Source: G963662675 sp963662675 (GTDB lineage Bacteria > Bacteroidota > Bacteroidia > Bacteroidales > Prolixibacteraceae). Taken from it: a stretch of 64,000 bases of DNA. Positions 27,247-36,588 of the stretch are shown one piece after another. The notes beneath the pieces are model-generated. The model was not told the DNA's origin and made no database searches. It was given only the letters and a program-made list of their open reading frames with translations. How positions within the stretch are numbered: the stretch's first letter is position 1; each line of letters begins with the position of its first letter. The stretch spans positions 124,001 through 188,000 of the forward strand of contig CAXXHP010000003.1 in NCBI GenBank assembly GCA_963662675.2, in the 5' to 3' direction. Both the position numbers and the translations under genes were made by a program.

Positions 27247-30200
27247 ATGAAACAAAGATGTTTTCAAAGTACTCGTGTATTGAATAAATCGATCGGGTAC
27301 AGGATGTTCATTTTTTTAGGAGCTACAATGCTTGCATTCCTTCTTAGTGCAAGTCAGTCGTATGCCTCCGATTCAACAAACCAAAATTCTTCAGAAAATT
27401 TGACACAACAGCAATCTTCAGTAAGTGGTAAGATTGTTGATACAAGTGGTCAGCCTCTTCCTGGAGTAACTGTCGTGGTGGTAGGAACTACTAATGGTTC
27501 TATTACTAGTATTGATGGAGATTACACGATTAGTAATGTCCCTTCTGATGGAATTTTACAGTTTACTTTTGTTGGTATGAAAAGCCAGGATATAGCTGTA
27601 GGTGGTAAGCAACAGATTAATGTGACAATGGAAGAAGAAACCATTGGCCTTGAGGAGATTGTTGCTACAGGTTATGCCATGGAGAGGAAAAAAGACATTA
27701 TTGGTTCTGTTTCTACTGTAAGTACTGATGAAATGCTTACAACTCCTGCTGCGAGCATGACTTCTCAGTTGCAAGGACGTGTTGCTGGTCTTAATGTTAG
27801 CTCTGATGGATCACCTGGTGGTTCTTCAAAGGTACGTATTCGTGGTTTCGGTTCTTTCGGTAATGCTGACCCTCTGTATATTGTAGACGGCGTACCTGCT
27901 CAAGACATTGCAAACTTGAATCCTAATGATATTGAATCTGTACAAGTACTAAAAGATGCTGCTTCGGCTGCTGTATATGGTGCTCGTGCTGCAAACGGTG
28001 TTATTATTGTTACAACCAAACAGGGTCAGAAAGGTTCTGTTAAATTAGACTTTGATGCATATTATGGCGTTAACTTTGTAAGTGAAAGTAATTTCCCTGA
28101 TTTATTGGATGCTCAAGAATATGGAGATCTTTATTGGAAAGAAATGGAAGGTGCAGGAAGATCATATGGAGATGACAACTGGTCTCATCCTCAGTATGGT
28201 ACTGGTCCTTCAGCTTTTATTCCTGAATATATCCTAGTAAATAATGGTGGCTCAGGAACGGGTGGTGCAGAATTGGAAGCCCTAAAAGCATCTGATCCAG
28301 CAGCATTTGCTGCAATGGTTGACCCTGCAAAATATGATTTAGCATCATATCAAATTGTTAAATCAGCCAATACTGATTGGTTTGACGAAGTATTTAACCC
28401 TGCTGCTGTTCAAAGTTACCAGATGAGTGCTTCTGGAGGTTCTGAGTCTGGAACTTATGTTATTGGGTTGGGGTATTATGACCAAAAAAGTACAAATAAT
28501 GAATACGGTTACTATAAACGTTATTCTCTTCGTGCGAATTCAAATTTAAACATTACAAACTACTTGAAAATTGGTGAAAATATTCAATTCACATATAACG
28601 AATCTAATGACAATACCTATACCTCTGCGGCATGGACAATGCCAGCACTTCTTCCAGTTTATGACATTGCCGGTAATCCTGCTGGTGGCGCTGCTCCTGG
28701 TTTGATCAGTACAAATGATACTGGTCGTAACCCAGTAGGCGAAGCTTGGAGAAATCGTTTTGATAAAAATTACAACTATAGTGTATTTGGAAATGCTTAT
28801 GCTGAATTAACGCCAATAAAAGATCTCGTTATTAGATCTGCATTTGGATTTGACTACTCTGCTAGAACCAGCGAAAATATGACTCAGGTTACTTATGAGC
28901 ATAGGGAAAATACAACTCCTCCAAATACATTGTCTTGGACTATGAATAACCGGACAAACTGGACACTAACAAATACAGCTACTTATTCTAAAAAAGTAGG
29001 TGATAGTACATTTAAATTGTTGCTAGGTACTGAAGCAATTAATAACTATTACCAGAATTTAACAGGTGCTAGACAAGATCTGTTAATTGATGATAATGAG
29101 GATTATTTAGTCCTTGATGCAGCCACAGGAGCTCAAACATCTGATGGGACATTTACACGCAGTACATTGGCTTCTTATTTCGGGCGTGTAGATTATAATT
29201 ATGCTGATAAATATATTGTAAATGCGACAGTACGTCGTGATGGTTCTTCTAGATTTGGATCAAATAATCGCTTCGGTTATTTCCCATCGGCAGCTATTGG
29301 ATGGCGTGTGTCGTCAGAAAGCTTCATGGAAGATGTTGACTGGGTTGATGATTTAAAATTAAGAGCAAGTTATGGTATTATTGGCAACTTAGGTGGTTTG
29401 TCTGAAGAAAACCAATATACTACTTATCAACAATCACTTTCAGAATCGTATCCAATTTCAGGAACAAATAATATTATATCTCAAAGTTACACGATGAGTC
29501 GTATTGGTAATCCTGATGCGCGTTGGGAAAAAGCTACATCAACGAATATTGGTATTGATGCAACGATGCTTGATGGTAGTTTAACTGTAAATTTCGAATA
29601 TTTCATCAAAGAAACGAAAGACTTATTGGTGGAAAATCAAGCGGCTTATACTGGTGCTGATGTTGATCAGCCCTATGTAAATGCAGGTAATATTAAGAAT
29701 AATGGTGTTGAGCTTACAGTTACCAAAAGAGGTAAAGTTGGTCAATTAGAATATGAAGTAAGTGGTAACTTTGCTGCCTATAAGAATGAAGCGACTAAAG
29801 TATTAGATAATCCTGATGCAACATTAGCAGGTGGGGGTACTCGTTTAGGTGATGTTACTTTGACAAGGCAAGGATATCCAATTTCTATGTTTTACGGATA
29901 CCAACTAGATGGCTTCTATAATACTCAAGAGGAAGTTGATGAATATTTGGTTGAGAATAGTATAATTCCTGCAGCTGTAGGGCGTTGGAGAATTAAAGAC
30001 GTTAGTGGACCCAATGGCGAACCAGATAATATGATTAGTGATTATGATCGTACAATGATTGGTTCTCCTCACCCTGATTTTCAATTAGGTGTAAACTTAG
30101 CCCTTGCATATAAGGGTTTTGATTTTACTGGATTTGTTTTCTGGAACCAGGGGGGTGATTTGTTCAATTTTAGCCGTTACAATGTAGACTTTAATACATT

Positions 30201-30591
30201 TGCGTACCAACGTAGTGCTCGCATGTTGTACGACTCTTGGACACCTGACAATACAAATGCAATGTTACCGAAGCTTGATGCAAATGATATTTTTTCTAAC
30301 TCTGTTCCGACATCCTATTTTGTTGAAGATGCAAGCTATGTAAGAGTAAAAACACTACAGTTAGGCTATACTTTCCCACAAAGGCTACTAGATGGAATTG
30401 GTATTAGAAAACTACGAGTTTACGTACAAGCTGAGAACTTATTTACATTTACAAAATTCAGTGGACTTGATCCAGGCTTAAGTATTTCAAGTGATGCAAA
30501 TGATGATGCAGGAGACTTGAGTATGGGTGTTGTAAATAATTATAATCCAACGCCTAAGCAGATTCTGTTCGGGGTTAATTTCGGATTATAA
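27247..30591 (+). CDS. SusC/RagA-type TonB-dependent outer-membrane transporter
   Basis: 1114 residues. Signal peptide (FLGATMLAFLLSASQSYA), then a CarboxypepD_reg-like domain (about 57-130; VSGKIVDTSGQPLPGV opens it), a TonB-box/plug region (about 135-260, with VRIRGFGSFGNADPLYIVDGVPA and AAVYGARAANGVIIVTTK, both SusC marks), and a 22-strand barrel to the C-terminus (FGVNFGL). Imports an oligosaccharide or glycoside across the outer membrane with TonB energy. The plug lacks an N-terminal STN sensor domain, so an ECF anti-sigma circuit is not suggested. The susD gene follows after 38 bases. Substrate cannot be read from sequence. Confidence 0.96.
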   Translation: MKQRCFQSTRVLNKSIGYRMFIFLGATMLAFLLSASQSYASDSTNQNSSENLTQQQSSVSGKIVDTSGQPLPGVTVVVVGTTNGSITSIDGDYTISNVPSDGILQFTFVGMKSQDIAVGGKQQINVTMEEETIGLEEIVATGYAMERKKDIIGSVSTVSTDEMLTTPAASMTSQLQGRVAGLNVSSDGSPGGSSKVRIRGFGSFGNADPLYIVDGVPAQDIANLNPNDIESVQVLKDAASAAVYGARAANGVIIVTTKQGQKGSVKLDFDAYYGVNFVSESNFPDLLDAQEYGDLYWKEMEGAGRSYGDDNWSHPQYGTGPSAFIPEYILVNNGGSGTGGAELEALKASDPAAFAAMVDPAKYDLASYQIVKSANTDWFDEVFNPAAVQSYQMSASGGSESGTYVIGLGYYDQKSTNNEYGYYKRYSLRANSNLNITNYLKIGENIQFTYNESNDNTYTSAAWTMPALLPVYDIAGNPAGGAAPGLISTNDTGRNPVGEAWRNRFDKNYNYSVFGNAYAELTPIKDLVIRSAFGFDYSARTSENMTQVTYEHRENTTPPNTLSWTMNNRTNWTLTNTATYSKKVGDSTFKLLLGTEAINNYYQNLTGARQDLLIDDNEDYLVLDAATGAQTSDGTFTRSTLASYFGRVDYNYADKYIVNATVRRDGSSRFGSNNRFGYFPSAAIGWRVSSESFMEDVDWVDDLKLRASYGIIGNLGGLSEENQYTTYQQSLSESYPISGTNNIISQSYTMSRIGNPDARWEKATSTNIGIDATMLDGSLTVNFEYFIKETKDLLVENQAAYTGADVDQPYVNAGNIKNNGVELTVTKRGKVGQLEYEVSGNFAAYKNEATKVLDNPDATLAGGGTRLGDVTLTRQGYPISMFYGYQLDGFYNTQEEVDEYLVENSIIPAAVGRWRIKDVSGPNGEPDNMISDYDRTMIGSPHPDFQLGVNLALAYKGFDFTGFVFWNQGGDLFNFSRYNVDFNTFAYQRSARMLYDSWTPDNTNAMLPKLDANDIFSNSVPTSYFVEDASYVRVKTLQLGYTFPQRLLDGIGIRKLRVYVQAENLFTFTKFSGLDPGLSISSDANDDAGDLSMGVVNNYNPTPKQILFGVNFGL

Positions 30592-30629
30592 TTATTGAGC
30601 CTATTTTAATAAATTTAAATAGAAAAATT

Positions 30630-32441
30630 ATGAACAAAAGAATATTAAGCATATTTGCTATTATTATATCTGGTTTGATTTTGTTTTCATGTAATGAAGA
30701 CTTTTTGGATCAGCAACCAGTTGGATCTCTTTCATCTTCAATTCTAGCCAGTGAAGATGGTGTTGATGGACTATTGACGGGAGCTTATGCATTGTTGAAT
30801 GGAACTTTCTATCCAGCAGCAGTTTCAACAAGTCCTGATATGTTGCTTCCTGGAAGTGTACGTGGGGCTGAAGTTTTTAAGGGATCAGATAAACTAGACC
30901 AACCACACATGTTGGAATACAATACGTTTAATGTGACCTCTGGAAATGGTCAAACATTAAGTGAGTGGAGGCATTTTTTCAATGGTATCGCTCGTTGCAA
31001 TGAAACGCTAGCAGTTTTGGCTTCAATTGAAGATATTGATGCAACAAAAAAGGTGCAAATGGAAGCAGAAGCACGTTTTTTAAGAGCACATTACTATTTC
31101 TACTTAAAGCGTGATTTTAATAATGTTCCATGGATTGATGAAACGGTAGAAGATACTCGTGTGTCAAATACTGTTGATAATGATGGTTCTACCTTCACTA
31201 ATATTTGGCCTCAAATTGCGGCAGATTTAGATTTTGCACGCAATAATCTTCCTTTAGAACAGACGGATTTTGCACGTCCTAATAAATGGGCTGCTGAGGC
31301 TTATTACGCTAAAGTGTTAATATATAGAGCCAACCTAGGTGAATATTCTACTGGGTACAGCGAAGCTCTTGTTATATTAAATGACATCATTGCAAATGGT
31401 AATACTGATTCAGGTGAAGCTTATGGATTAATGGAAAATTATCATGATATTCTTGATGTTGAGCATGAAAATAGTAAGGAAATTTTATGGTCTGTTCAAT
31501 GTTCGGTAAATGATGGAACTCCTACTGGTAGTAGCTATAATTGTTATTACCCAAGTACATGGATTGGTTCTCAATCACCTTCAGGTCCTTCATTAGGTAC
31601 AGGATGGGGATTTATGAATCCTACTCCTTTCTTTGTTGATCATTTCCGTGTTACTGAAGACGGACTTCCGATATTAGATATGTATGACAATATCGGAACT
31701 AGACTAAAGGATGATTATGATTGGAGTGACGCAGAAGATGGTGAATTTATTGTTGATGATTCACCTGTTGATCCTCGTCTAGATTGGTCTGTTGGTCGTC
31801 GAGGGATTCCTTTTCTTGATTATGGCATCATGCCAGGTGCTGCATGGGTTAGAAATCAAATTGATGCTGGACCTTATTTATTGAAAAAACAGTATATCAT
31901 GAATAGTCAAACCGGACAATATCAAGCAGCCGGTAATGCAAGAACTGCAAACAATATAGTTATTATTCGTTTCGCAGACGTATTATTACTTGCTGCTGAG
32001 TGTGAAGCAAGAGTTGGTAGCCTTGATAATGCTAGGTCTTTAGTTAATCAAGTAAGACAACGTATGATTGATAATTCAGATAGTGAGATGCATTGGGTTA
32101 AAATGACTGATGGCACAAATGCAGCAAATTATCAAATTGCTATTTATCCTACAGGTGGTGCAAATGACCCATTCCAATCATCTGATACAGGATTGGATGC
32201 AATTCTTTTCGAACGGACTCTGGAGCTTGGAACTGAGGGTCATAGATTCTATGATGTTGTTCGTTTTGGTGAAGGCGAAAAAATATTAAATGCTTACGTC
32301 GAAGTTGAAAAATCTAGGTTTGACTATCTAAATGAAGCTGTATATACAGATAATCCAGATATGTATACTCCTATTCCAAGGGATGCTGTCGATAGAAGTA
32401 AAGTTGCTGGTGTAGCTACTTTAACTCAAGAAAACTATTAA
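30630..32441 (+). CDS. SusD/RagB-type surface glycan-binding lipoprotein
   Basis: 603 residues. Lipoprotein signal with lipobox LFSC (C21) followed by acidic NEDFLDQ, fitting export to the cell surface in Bacteroidota. The helical SusD fold is indicated by ARFLRAHYYFYLKRDFNNVPW and, near the C-terminus, FADVLLLAAECEARVG, ILFERTLELGTEGHRFYDVVRFG and YTPIPRDAVDRS. It forms the lid of the SusC transporter encoded just upstream. A strong terminator follows, so susC-susD form a two-gene unit. Confidence 0.96.
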   Translation: MNKRILSIFAIIISGLILFSCNEDFLDQQPVGSLSSSILASEDGVDGLLTGAYALLNGTFYPAAVSTSPDMLLPGSVRGAEVFKGSDKLDQPHMLEYNTFNVTSGNGQTLSEWRHFFNGIARCNETLAVLASIEDIDATKKVQMEAEARFLRAHYYFYLKRDFNNVPWIDETVEDTRVSNTVDNDGSTFTNIWPQIAADLDFARNNLPLEQTDFARPNKWAAEAYYAKVLIYRANLGEYSTGYSEALVILNDIIANGNTDSGEAYGLMENYHDILDVEHENSKEILWSVQCSVNDGTPTGSSYNCYYPSTWIGSQSPSGPSLGTGWGFMNPTPFFVDHFRVTEDGLPILDMYDNIGTRLKDDYDWSDAEDGEFIVDDSPVDPRLDWSVGRRGIPFLDYGIMPGAAWVRNQIDAGPYLLKKQYIMNSQTGQYQAAGNARTANNIVIIRFADVLLLAAECEARVGSLDNARSLVNQVRQRMIDNSDSEMHWVKMTDGTNAANYQIAIYPTGGANDPFQSSDTGLDAILFERTLELGTEGHRFYDVVRFGEGEKILNAYVEVEKSRFDYLNEAVYTDNPDMYTPIPRDAVDRSKVAGVATLTQENY

Positions 32442-32911
32442 TTGGTTGTAACAATTAAGAACAGTTTTATTTAAGATAAAATAATTGATTGAAGAGGCTG
32501 TCCCATTTGGGCAGCCTCTTTTTTTCTACCAGATTTATGTTGATAAAACTTATTTTTTGAGTTGTAATATGTAATGTTGATATCTCTTGGCTAAAGGGAG
32601 GTTAGTCCTCATGTTGTCAGAGAGTTGCTGTTTCTATTGAACTTTGGTTTGCATGCAAAAACAGAGTGTCTTTTGTTTTGTTGGTATTTAAAAAAAGTAT
32701 ATCTTCAATGCTGCATTGAATGCTCGCCGTGAAGTGTACTATTCATGATTATCTTATGACTCTAGAATATATGTAATAGGAAGTAAGATAACGGATTAAA
32801 ATGTTTGTCATGATTGTTTACCATAAGAAACAAGAATATATATCTACATATTTTCTAATATGCAGATGAGTTCTACACCTAAATACAATTAATTCTTAAA
32901 TTATTTTAAAA
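32442..32911. other. 470-base intergenic region after susD
   Basis: Contains the susD terminator; the rest is A/T-rich upstream DNA for the oxidoreductase gene with no gene or clear promoter match. Confidence 0.5.
32493..32526 (+). terminator. Terminator after susD
   Basis: AGAGGCTG and CCC (32493-32504) pair with GGG and CAGCCTCT (32509-32519), one bulged T, then a run of eight T. Confidence 0.9.
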
Positions 32912-34495
32912 ATGAATAACGAAAATTTTGAAAAAGGAAGTTCGAGTAGTAAAGGCCTTTCTAGAAGGGGTTTCCTCGGGACGACAGTAGCTGCTGCTGG
33001 AGCATTTACAATTATTCCACGCCACGTGATGGGTGGAGCAGGGTACAAGGCTCCTAGTGAAACGTTAAATGTTGCACTTGTTGGTGCCGGTAGCCAAGGT
33101 GGTGGAGACATTCTTAACGTTTGTAAGCCTACTGGTGCTGCAGCTTCAAATGCATCCGGCACTGAAAGATTAGTTGCTGTTTGTGATGTTGACTGGAGCT
33201 ACAGCAGGGTTCAGGGTACTTTTGATAATTATCCTGATGCTGTAAAGTATAAAGATTGGAGAGTTCTTTATGACGAAATGGGGGATGATATTGACGCAGT
33301 TCTTGTTGCTACAGCTGACCATAGTCATGCTAACCCTACAGCTACTGCAATAACAATGGGCAAACACGTATATTGTGAGAAACCATTAACTCATACTATT
33401 TATGAGTCTCGTTTATTAACAGCTCTTACTAAGAAACATGGTGTTGCGACCCAGATGGGTAACCAAGGTTCTTCAAACGGAGGTGTTAATCAAGCTTGTG
33501 CATGGGCGTGGGCCGGTGAAATTGGCGAAGTGAAGAAAGTTGATGTTTGGTCAAGTCGTCCAATATGGCCTCAAGGTTTAGATACACCAACAGACAAACA
33601 AAAAGTGCCTAAAGGCATGGATTGGGATTTATGGATTGCACACATGCCTTACCGTGAGTATAACAATGCTTACACTCCTTGGAATTTCCGAGGATGGTGG
33701 GATTTTGGTACTGGTGCTTTTGGTGACATGGCTTGTCATAACATGCATCCAGTTTTCAAAGTATTAAATCTTGAAAATACGTATCCAACAAAAGTACAAG
33801 GACAATCTACACAATTGAAGATGGATGGTTGTCCTCATGCTCAAACAGTTAAGATGACATTCCCTGCTCGTCCAAATCTTCCTAATATGGCTATGCCAGA
33901 AGTCGATGTTACATGGTATGACGGTGGTATGCAAGCCATGATCCCTAATTCTTTGCCAGACGGGAAAACATGGCAGGGTGAGGGTTGTGCTATTTATGGG
34001 ACAAAAGATACTTTGATTCTTGGAAGTCATGGTGCAGATCCTTATTTGTTATCAGGTCGCACGCCTAATTCTCCAAAAGTATTAAGAGATATTCCTAACA
34101 ATGACCATTACTTAGATTGGGTAGCTGCATGTAAAGATCCTGAGCTTCGTGACAAAACTGCATCTCATTTTGGAGAAGCTGGACCATTCAACGAAATGGT
34201 GCTAATGGGTGTTCTTGCTGTTCGTCTTCAAAATCTTAACAGAATTTTGGAATGGGATGGCAAGAATATGGAATTCACGAACATTGGAGACGATGAAGTG
34301 GTTTCTATTGCGGATTCACAATTTAACTTTGCAAACATGATGGCTTTTGCAGAAAGAGCTGCCGGTAATACAAATGCAGGAAGACAAGCAGAACCTCAAG
34401 CAGATCCGACTAGAGTAAATGCAAAACAATTTGTCTCAAAATTGGTTAAGCATGATTACTTGAATGGATTCGGTTTGCCTGATATGCCAGCATAA
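32912..34495 (+). CDS. Tat-exported Gfo/Idh/MocA oxidoreductase
   Basis: 527 residues. Twin-arginine signal SRRGFLGTTVAAAGAF (Arg18-Arg19), so the folded enzyme with its nucleotide is expected in the periplasm. NAD(P)-binding Rossmann motif NVALVGAGSQGGG (about 53-65), the CEKP motif with E156/K157, and the substrate-domain stretch DFGTGAFGDMACHNMHPVF with the likely catalytic His. Long insertions make it larger than typical 350-residue family members. In this family such proteins oxidise sugars, in several cases at C3. Flanking genes (SusCD, TIM-barrel isomerase-like) place it in glycoside use. It has its own terminator, so it is probably a single-gene transcript. Confidence 0.92.
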   Translation: MNNENFEKGSSSSKGLSRRGFLGTTVAAAGAFTIIPRHVMGGAGYKAPSETLNVALVGAGSQGGGDILNVCKPTGAAASNASGTERLVAVCDVDWSYSRVQGTFDNYPDAVKYKDWRVLYDEMGDDIDAVLVATADHSHANPTATAITMGKHVYCEKPLTHTIYESRLLTALTKKHGVATQMGNQGSSNGGVNQACAWAWAGEIGEVKKVDVWSSRPIWPQGLDTPTDKQKVPKGMDWDLWIAHMPYREYNNAYTPWNFRGWWDFGTGAFGDMACHNMHPVFKVLNLENTYPTKVQGQSTQLKMDGCPHAQTVKMTFPARPNLPNMAMPEVDVTWYDGGMQAMIPNSLPDGKTWQGEGCAIYGTKDTLILGSHGADPYLLSGRTPNSPKVLRDIPNNDHYLDWVAACKDPELRDKTASHFGEAGPFNEMVLMGVLAVRLQNLNRILEWDGKNMEFTNIGDDEVVSIADSQFNFANMMAFAERAAGNTNAGRQAEPQADPTRVNAKQFVSKLVKHDYLNGFGLPDMPA

Positions 34496-34518
34496 GAATT
34501 CCGATTTAATATATTCGT

Positions 34519-34552
34519 AAAAGCGTCTCGATATTTTCGAGGCGCTTTTTTT
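34519..34552 (+). terminator. Terminator after the first Gfo/Idh/MocA gene
   Basis: AAAAGCGTCTCGA (34519-34531) pairs with TCGAGGCGCTTTT (34537-34549) with one T-G wobble; a T-run follows. Confidence 0.9.
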
Positions 34553-34720
34553 TAACCTATCCGTTTTATAAGAAATGCGAAAAATACACCAATTATAAAA
34601 CATTTAATTATATCAGAATTGTTTTTTATGTTTTTGTATCTTCGGATACTGTAAAAGAACATTTTAGCTGCTGTATTTAGTAGCTCTTTACTTAAACCTT
34701 TAAACCTAAAACAAACAACT

Positions 34721-35818
34721 ATGAAAAAACAAACAAAAGTAGACGTTACAAGGCGTGGTTTTATTGGAAGCGCAGCTGCTGTCGCAGCATTATCAGTCAT
34801 TCCTCTAAGTTCATGCAGTACAGGTGCCCCAGCAGATGATTATGCAACTAAAAACGCACTAAAAACGACTGATGGGAAGCCAAATTCAAAATTCAATGGT
34901 GTACAAATCGGAGCTATCACCTATAGCTTCAGAAGTATGGTAAGTAATTGGGATGAGGTAATTCAGGCTTGTATTGATGCTGGGTTAAGTTCTATTGAAT
35001 TGTTCCACGTATATGAGAATGAAATAGGTGCTCCTACCAACCCGGTTCAAAGACGTTATGAACCACTTCCGGAACCTGCACCTGGTGAAGAAAGACCAAG
35101 ATGGGGACGTGGTGAACCAATACCGTTTACTACGGAAGAAGAAGCACAAAATGCAGCTTATGAAGCAGAATTAATAGCTTTCCGCAATGACCCAAGTACC
35201 ATGGACAAATGGGCAGCTGCCGGCAAGAAATTTGCCGATGCTGGAATAGATATCCATTTGGTTAAATGGGTTGCCGGCACTACCGACGAATTATTTGACT
35301 ATTCATTCCAGGCAGCCAAAGCAATGGGTGCTCAGGGTATCTGTGTTGAATTGAGTGAAGAAGCATGTAGCACATATGGCCCTGCAGCTGATCGTAACGG
35401 AATGCTTGCTGTATACCATCAACATGGACAGTACGCTGAAATGACTACTGACGAGATTGACAGGTTGCTAGCAATATCACCAGCGAACAGACTTAACTGG
35501 GATTGTGGTCACTATATTGGATTTGGCTATGATAATTCGACTAAACTTGATCCGATTCAATTCCTTGACAAGTATGTTGATAGAATTTTCACCATCCACC
35601 TTAAAGACAAAAATTCTTTCGCAAACGAATTTGAATCTGGACAAAACCAGGTATGGGGACAGGGAGAAACTCCGCTTAGAGAGTTATTGCAACATGTTAG
35701 AGACAACTATCCTCATCTTTATCTTGACATTGAGTTGGAGTATCAAATCGCTCAATGGTCAGATGCAGTTCAAGAGGTTGGTAAATGTATTCGTCACGCC
35801 AGAGAAATTCTTATTTAG
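34721..35818 (+). CDS. Exported sugar isomerase/epimerase-like TIM-barrel lipoprotein
   Basis: 365 residues. N-terminal Tat-type signal TRRGFIGSAAAVAALS (Arg11-Arg12) combined with a lipobox PLSSC (C32), so a Tat-exported lipoprotein is predicted. The body is a xylose-isomerase-like (AP endonuclease family 2) TIM barrel: IGAITYSFRSM opens it, and SSIELFHVY, GICVELSEE, LNWDCGHYIGFG and HLKDKN carry acidic and His residues of the metal site. An insertion rich in Pro/Glu (about 110-145) is unusual. Family members isomerise, epimerise or dehydrate sugars. The companion Gfo/Idh/MocA enzyme lies upstream; each has its own terminator. Confidence 0.9.
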   Translation: MKKQTKVDVTRRGFIGSAAAVAALSVIPLSSCSTGAPADDYATKNALKTTDGKPNSKFNGVQIGAITYSFRSMVSNWDEVIQACIDAGLSSIELFHVYENEIGAPTNPVQRRYEPLPEPAPGEERPRWGRGEPIPFTTEEEAQNAAYEAELIAFRNDPSTMDKWAAAGKKFADAGIDIHLVKWVAGTTDELFDYSFQAAKAMGAQGICVELSEEACSTYGPAADRNGMLAVYHQHGQYAEMTTDEIDRLLAISPANRLNWDCGHYIGFGYDNSTKLDPIQFLDKYVDRIFTIHLKDKNSFANEFESGQNQVWGQGETPLRELLQHVRDNYPHLYLDIELEYQIAQWSDAVQEVGKCIRHAREILI

Positions 35819-36165
35819 TTAATAAATATTCTAAAGAACTCAAATACTCGGGGGCATACAAAATTTTGTATGCCTTTTGTTTTTTTATCAAGAACTGTAT
35901 TGAATTTCAATAAAATATTCTCTGAACTTTCAGCCCAATCTAGCTTTTACAATAAAGCAAATACAAATCATAACAAATTCCCCACTTCACCACCATCTCA
36001 ACCTTGAGTTTTTCCATAAATTCATTTTAAGAAAAGATTAGATTTACATCTATAGATAAAACTTATAAAGGAATAATTGATTTCCGTTGCTCCTGTTAAA
36101 TGCAGATTAAGTGCAATTACAAAAAACCTGAATCCTAATCAATTAATCTCACCTCACCCTCAAAA
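35819..36165. other. Intergenic region before the DUF5916 pseudogene
   Basis: 347 bases. Holds a terminator palindrome (listed separately) and otherwise A/T-rich DNA without a supported gene. Confidence 0.5.
35853..35879 (+). terminator. Terminator palindrome after the 365-aa isomerase-like gene
   Basis: GGCATACAAAA and TTTTGTATGCC form a perfect 22-base palindrome (35853-35874) followed by T-rich sequence. Confidence 0.8.
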
Positions 36166-36538
36166 CATGAAATCTACTTACATATCCCTTATTGCTTGCT
36201 TGTTTCATTTTTTTGCACAGAACTCTTCCTTTGCTCAAGAACAAGTAACAATTCATCATACAGATGAAGAATTTAACTTTGATGGCTTAGCTGAAGAACC
36301 ATTTTGGCAATCGATTGAACCAATTGAAATGGTTATGTCCAGTCCAGTAGTGCCTCCAAAGATGTGATTATAAATGTCCGTTTCTGATACAACCCAAAAG
36401 AAGGAAGCGACTTATGCCTTGTATACAACGACGCGCGTAATACCGAAAGGGAAAGAGAAAATCCAGCATTGCACCAATTTATTAACAGAACAGGACAGAA
36501 CAGTCATGCTGAAATACATATACACCTTCAACTTATAA
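36166..36538 (+). pseudogene. Internally deleted DUF5916 gene remnant
   Basis: The ATG at 36166 starts a signal peptide and the first part of a CBM9-like domain (FAQEQVTIHHTDEEFNFDG, FWQSIEPIEMVM) that closely matches the start of the intact gene at 38596. Within about 65 codons it jumps, through a frameshift, to a stretch matching that protein's C-terminus: IINVRF, stop (TGA), YNPKEGSDLCLVYND, and after another frameshift MLKYIYTFNL and a stop at 36536-36538, against RLRYNPKEGNDLYLVYND and MLKYTYTFSL in the intact copy. Roughly 640 codons between the ends are missing. It cannot make a working barrel. Confidence 0.85.
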
Positions 36539-36588
36539 AAAATTGAAAACAAAAATATAGACAATTGGGAAGTGGAGGAAAGACAGTT

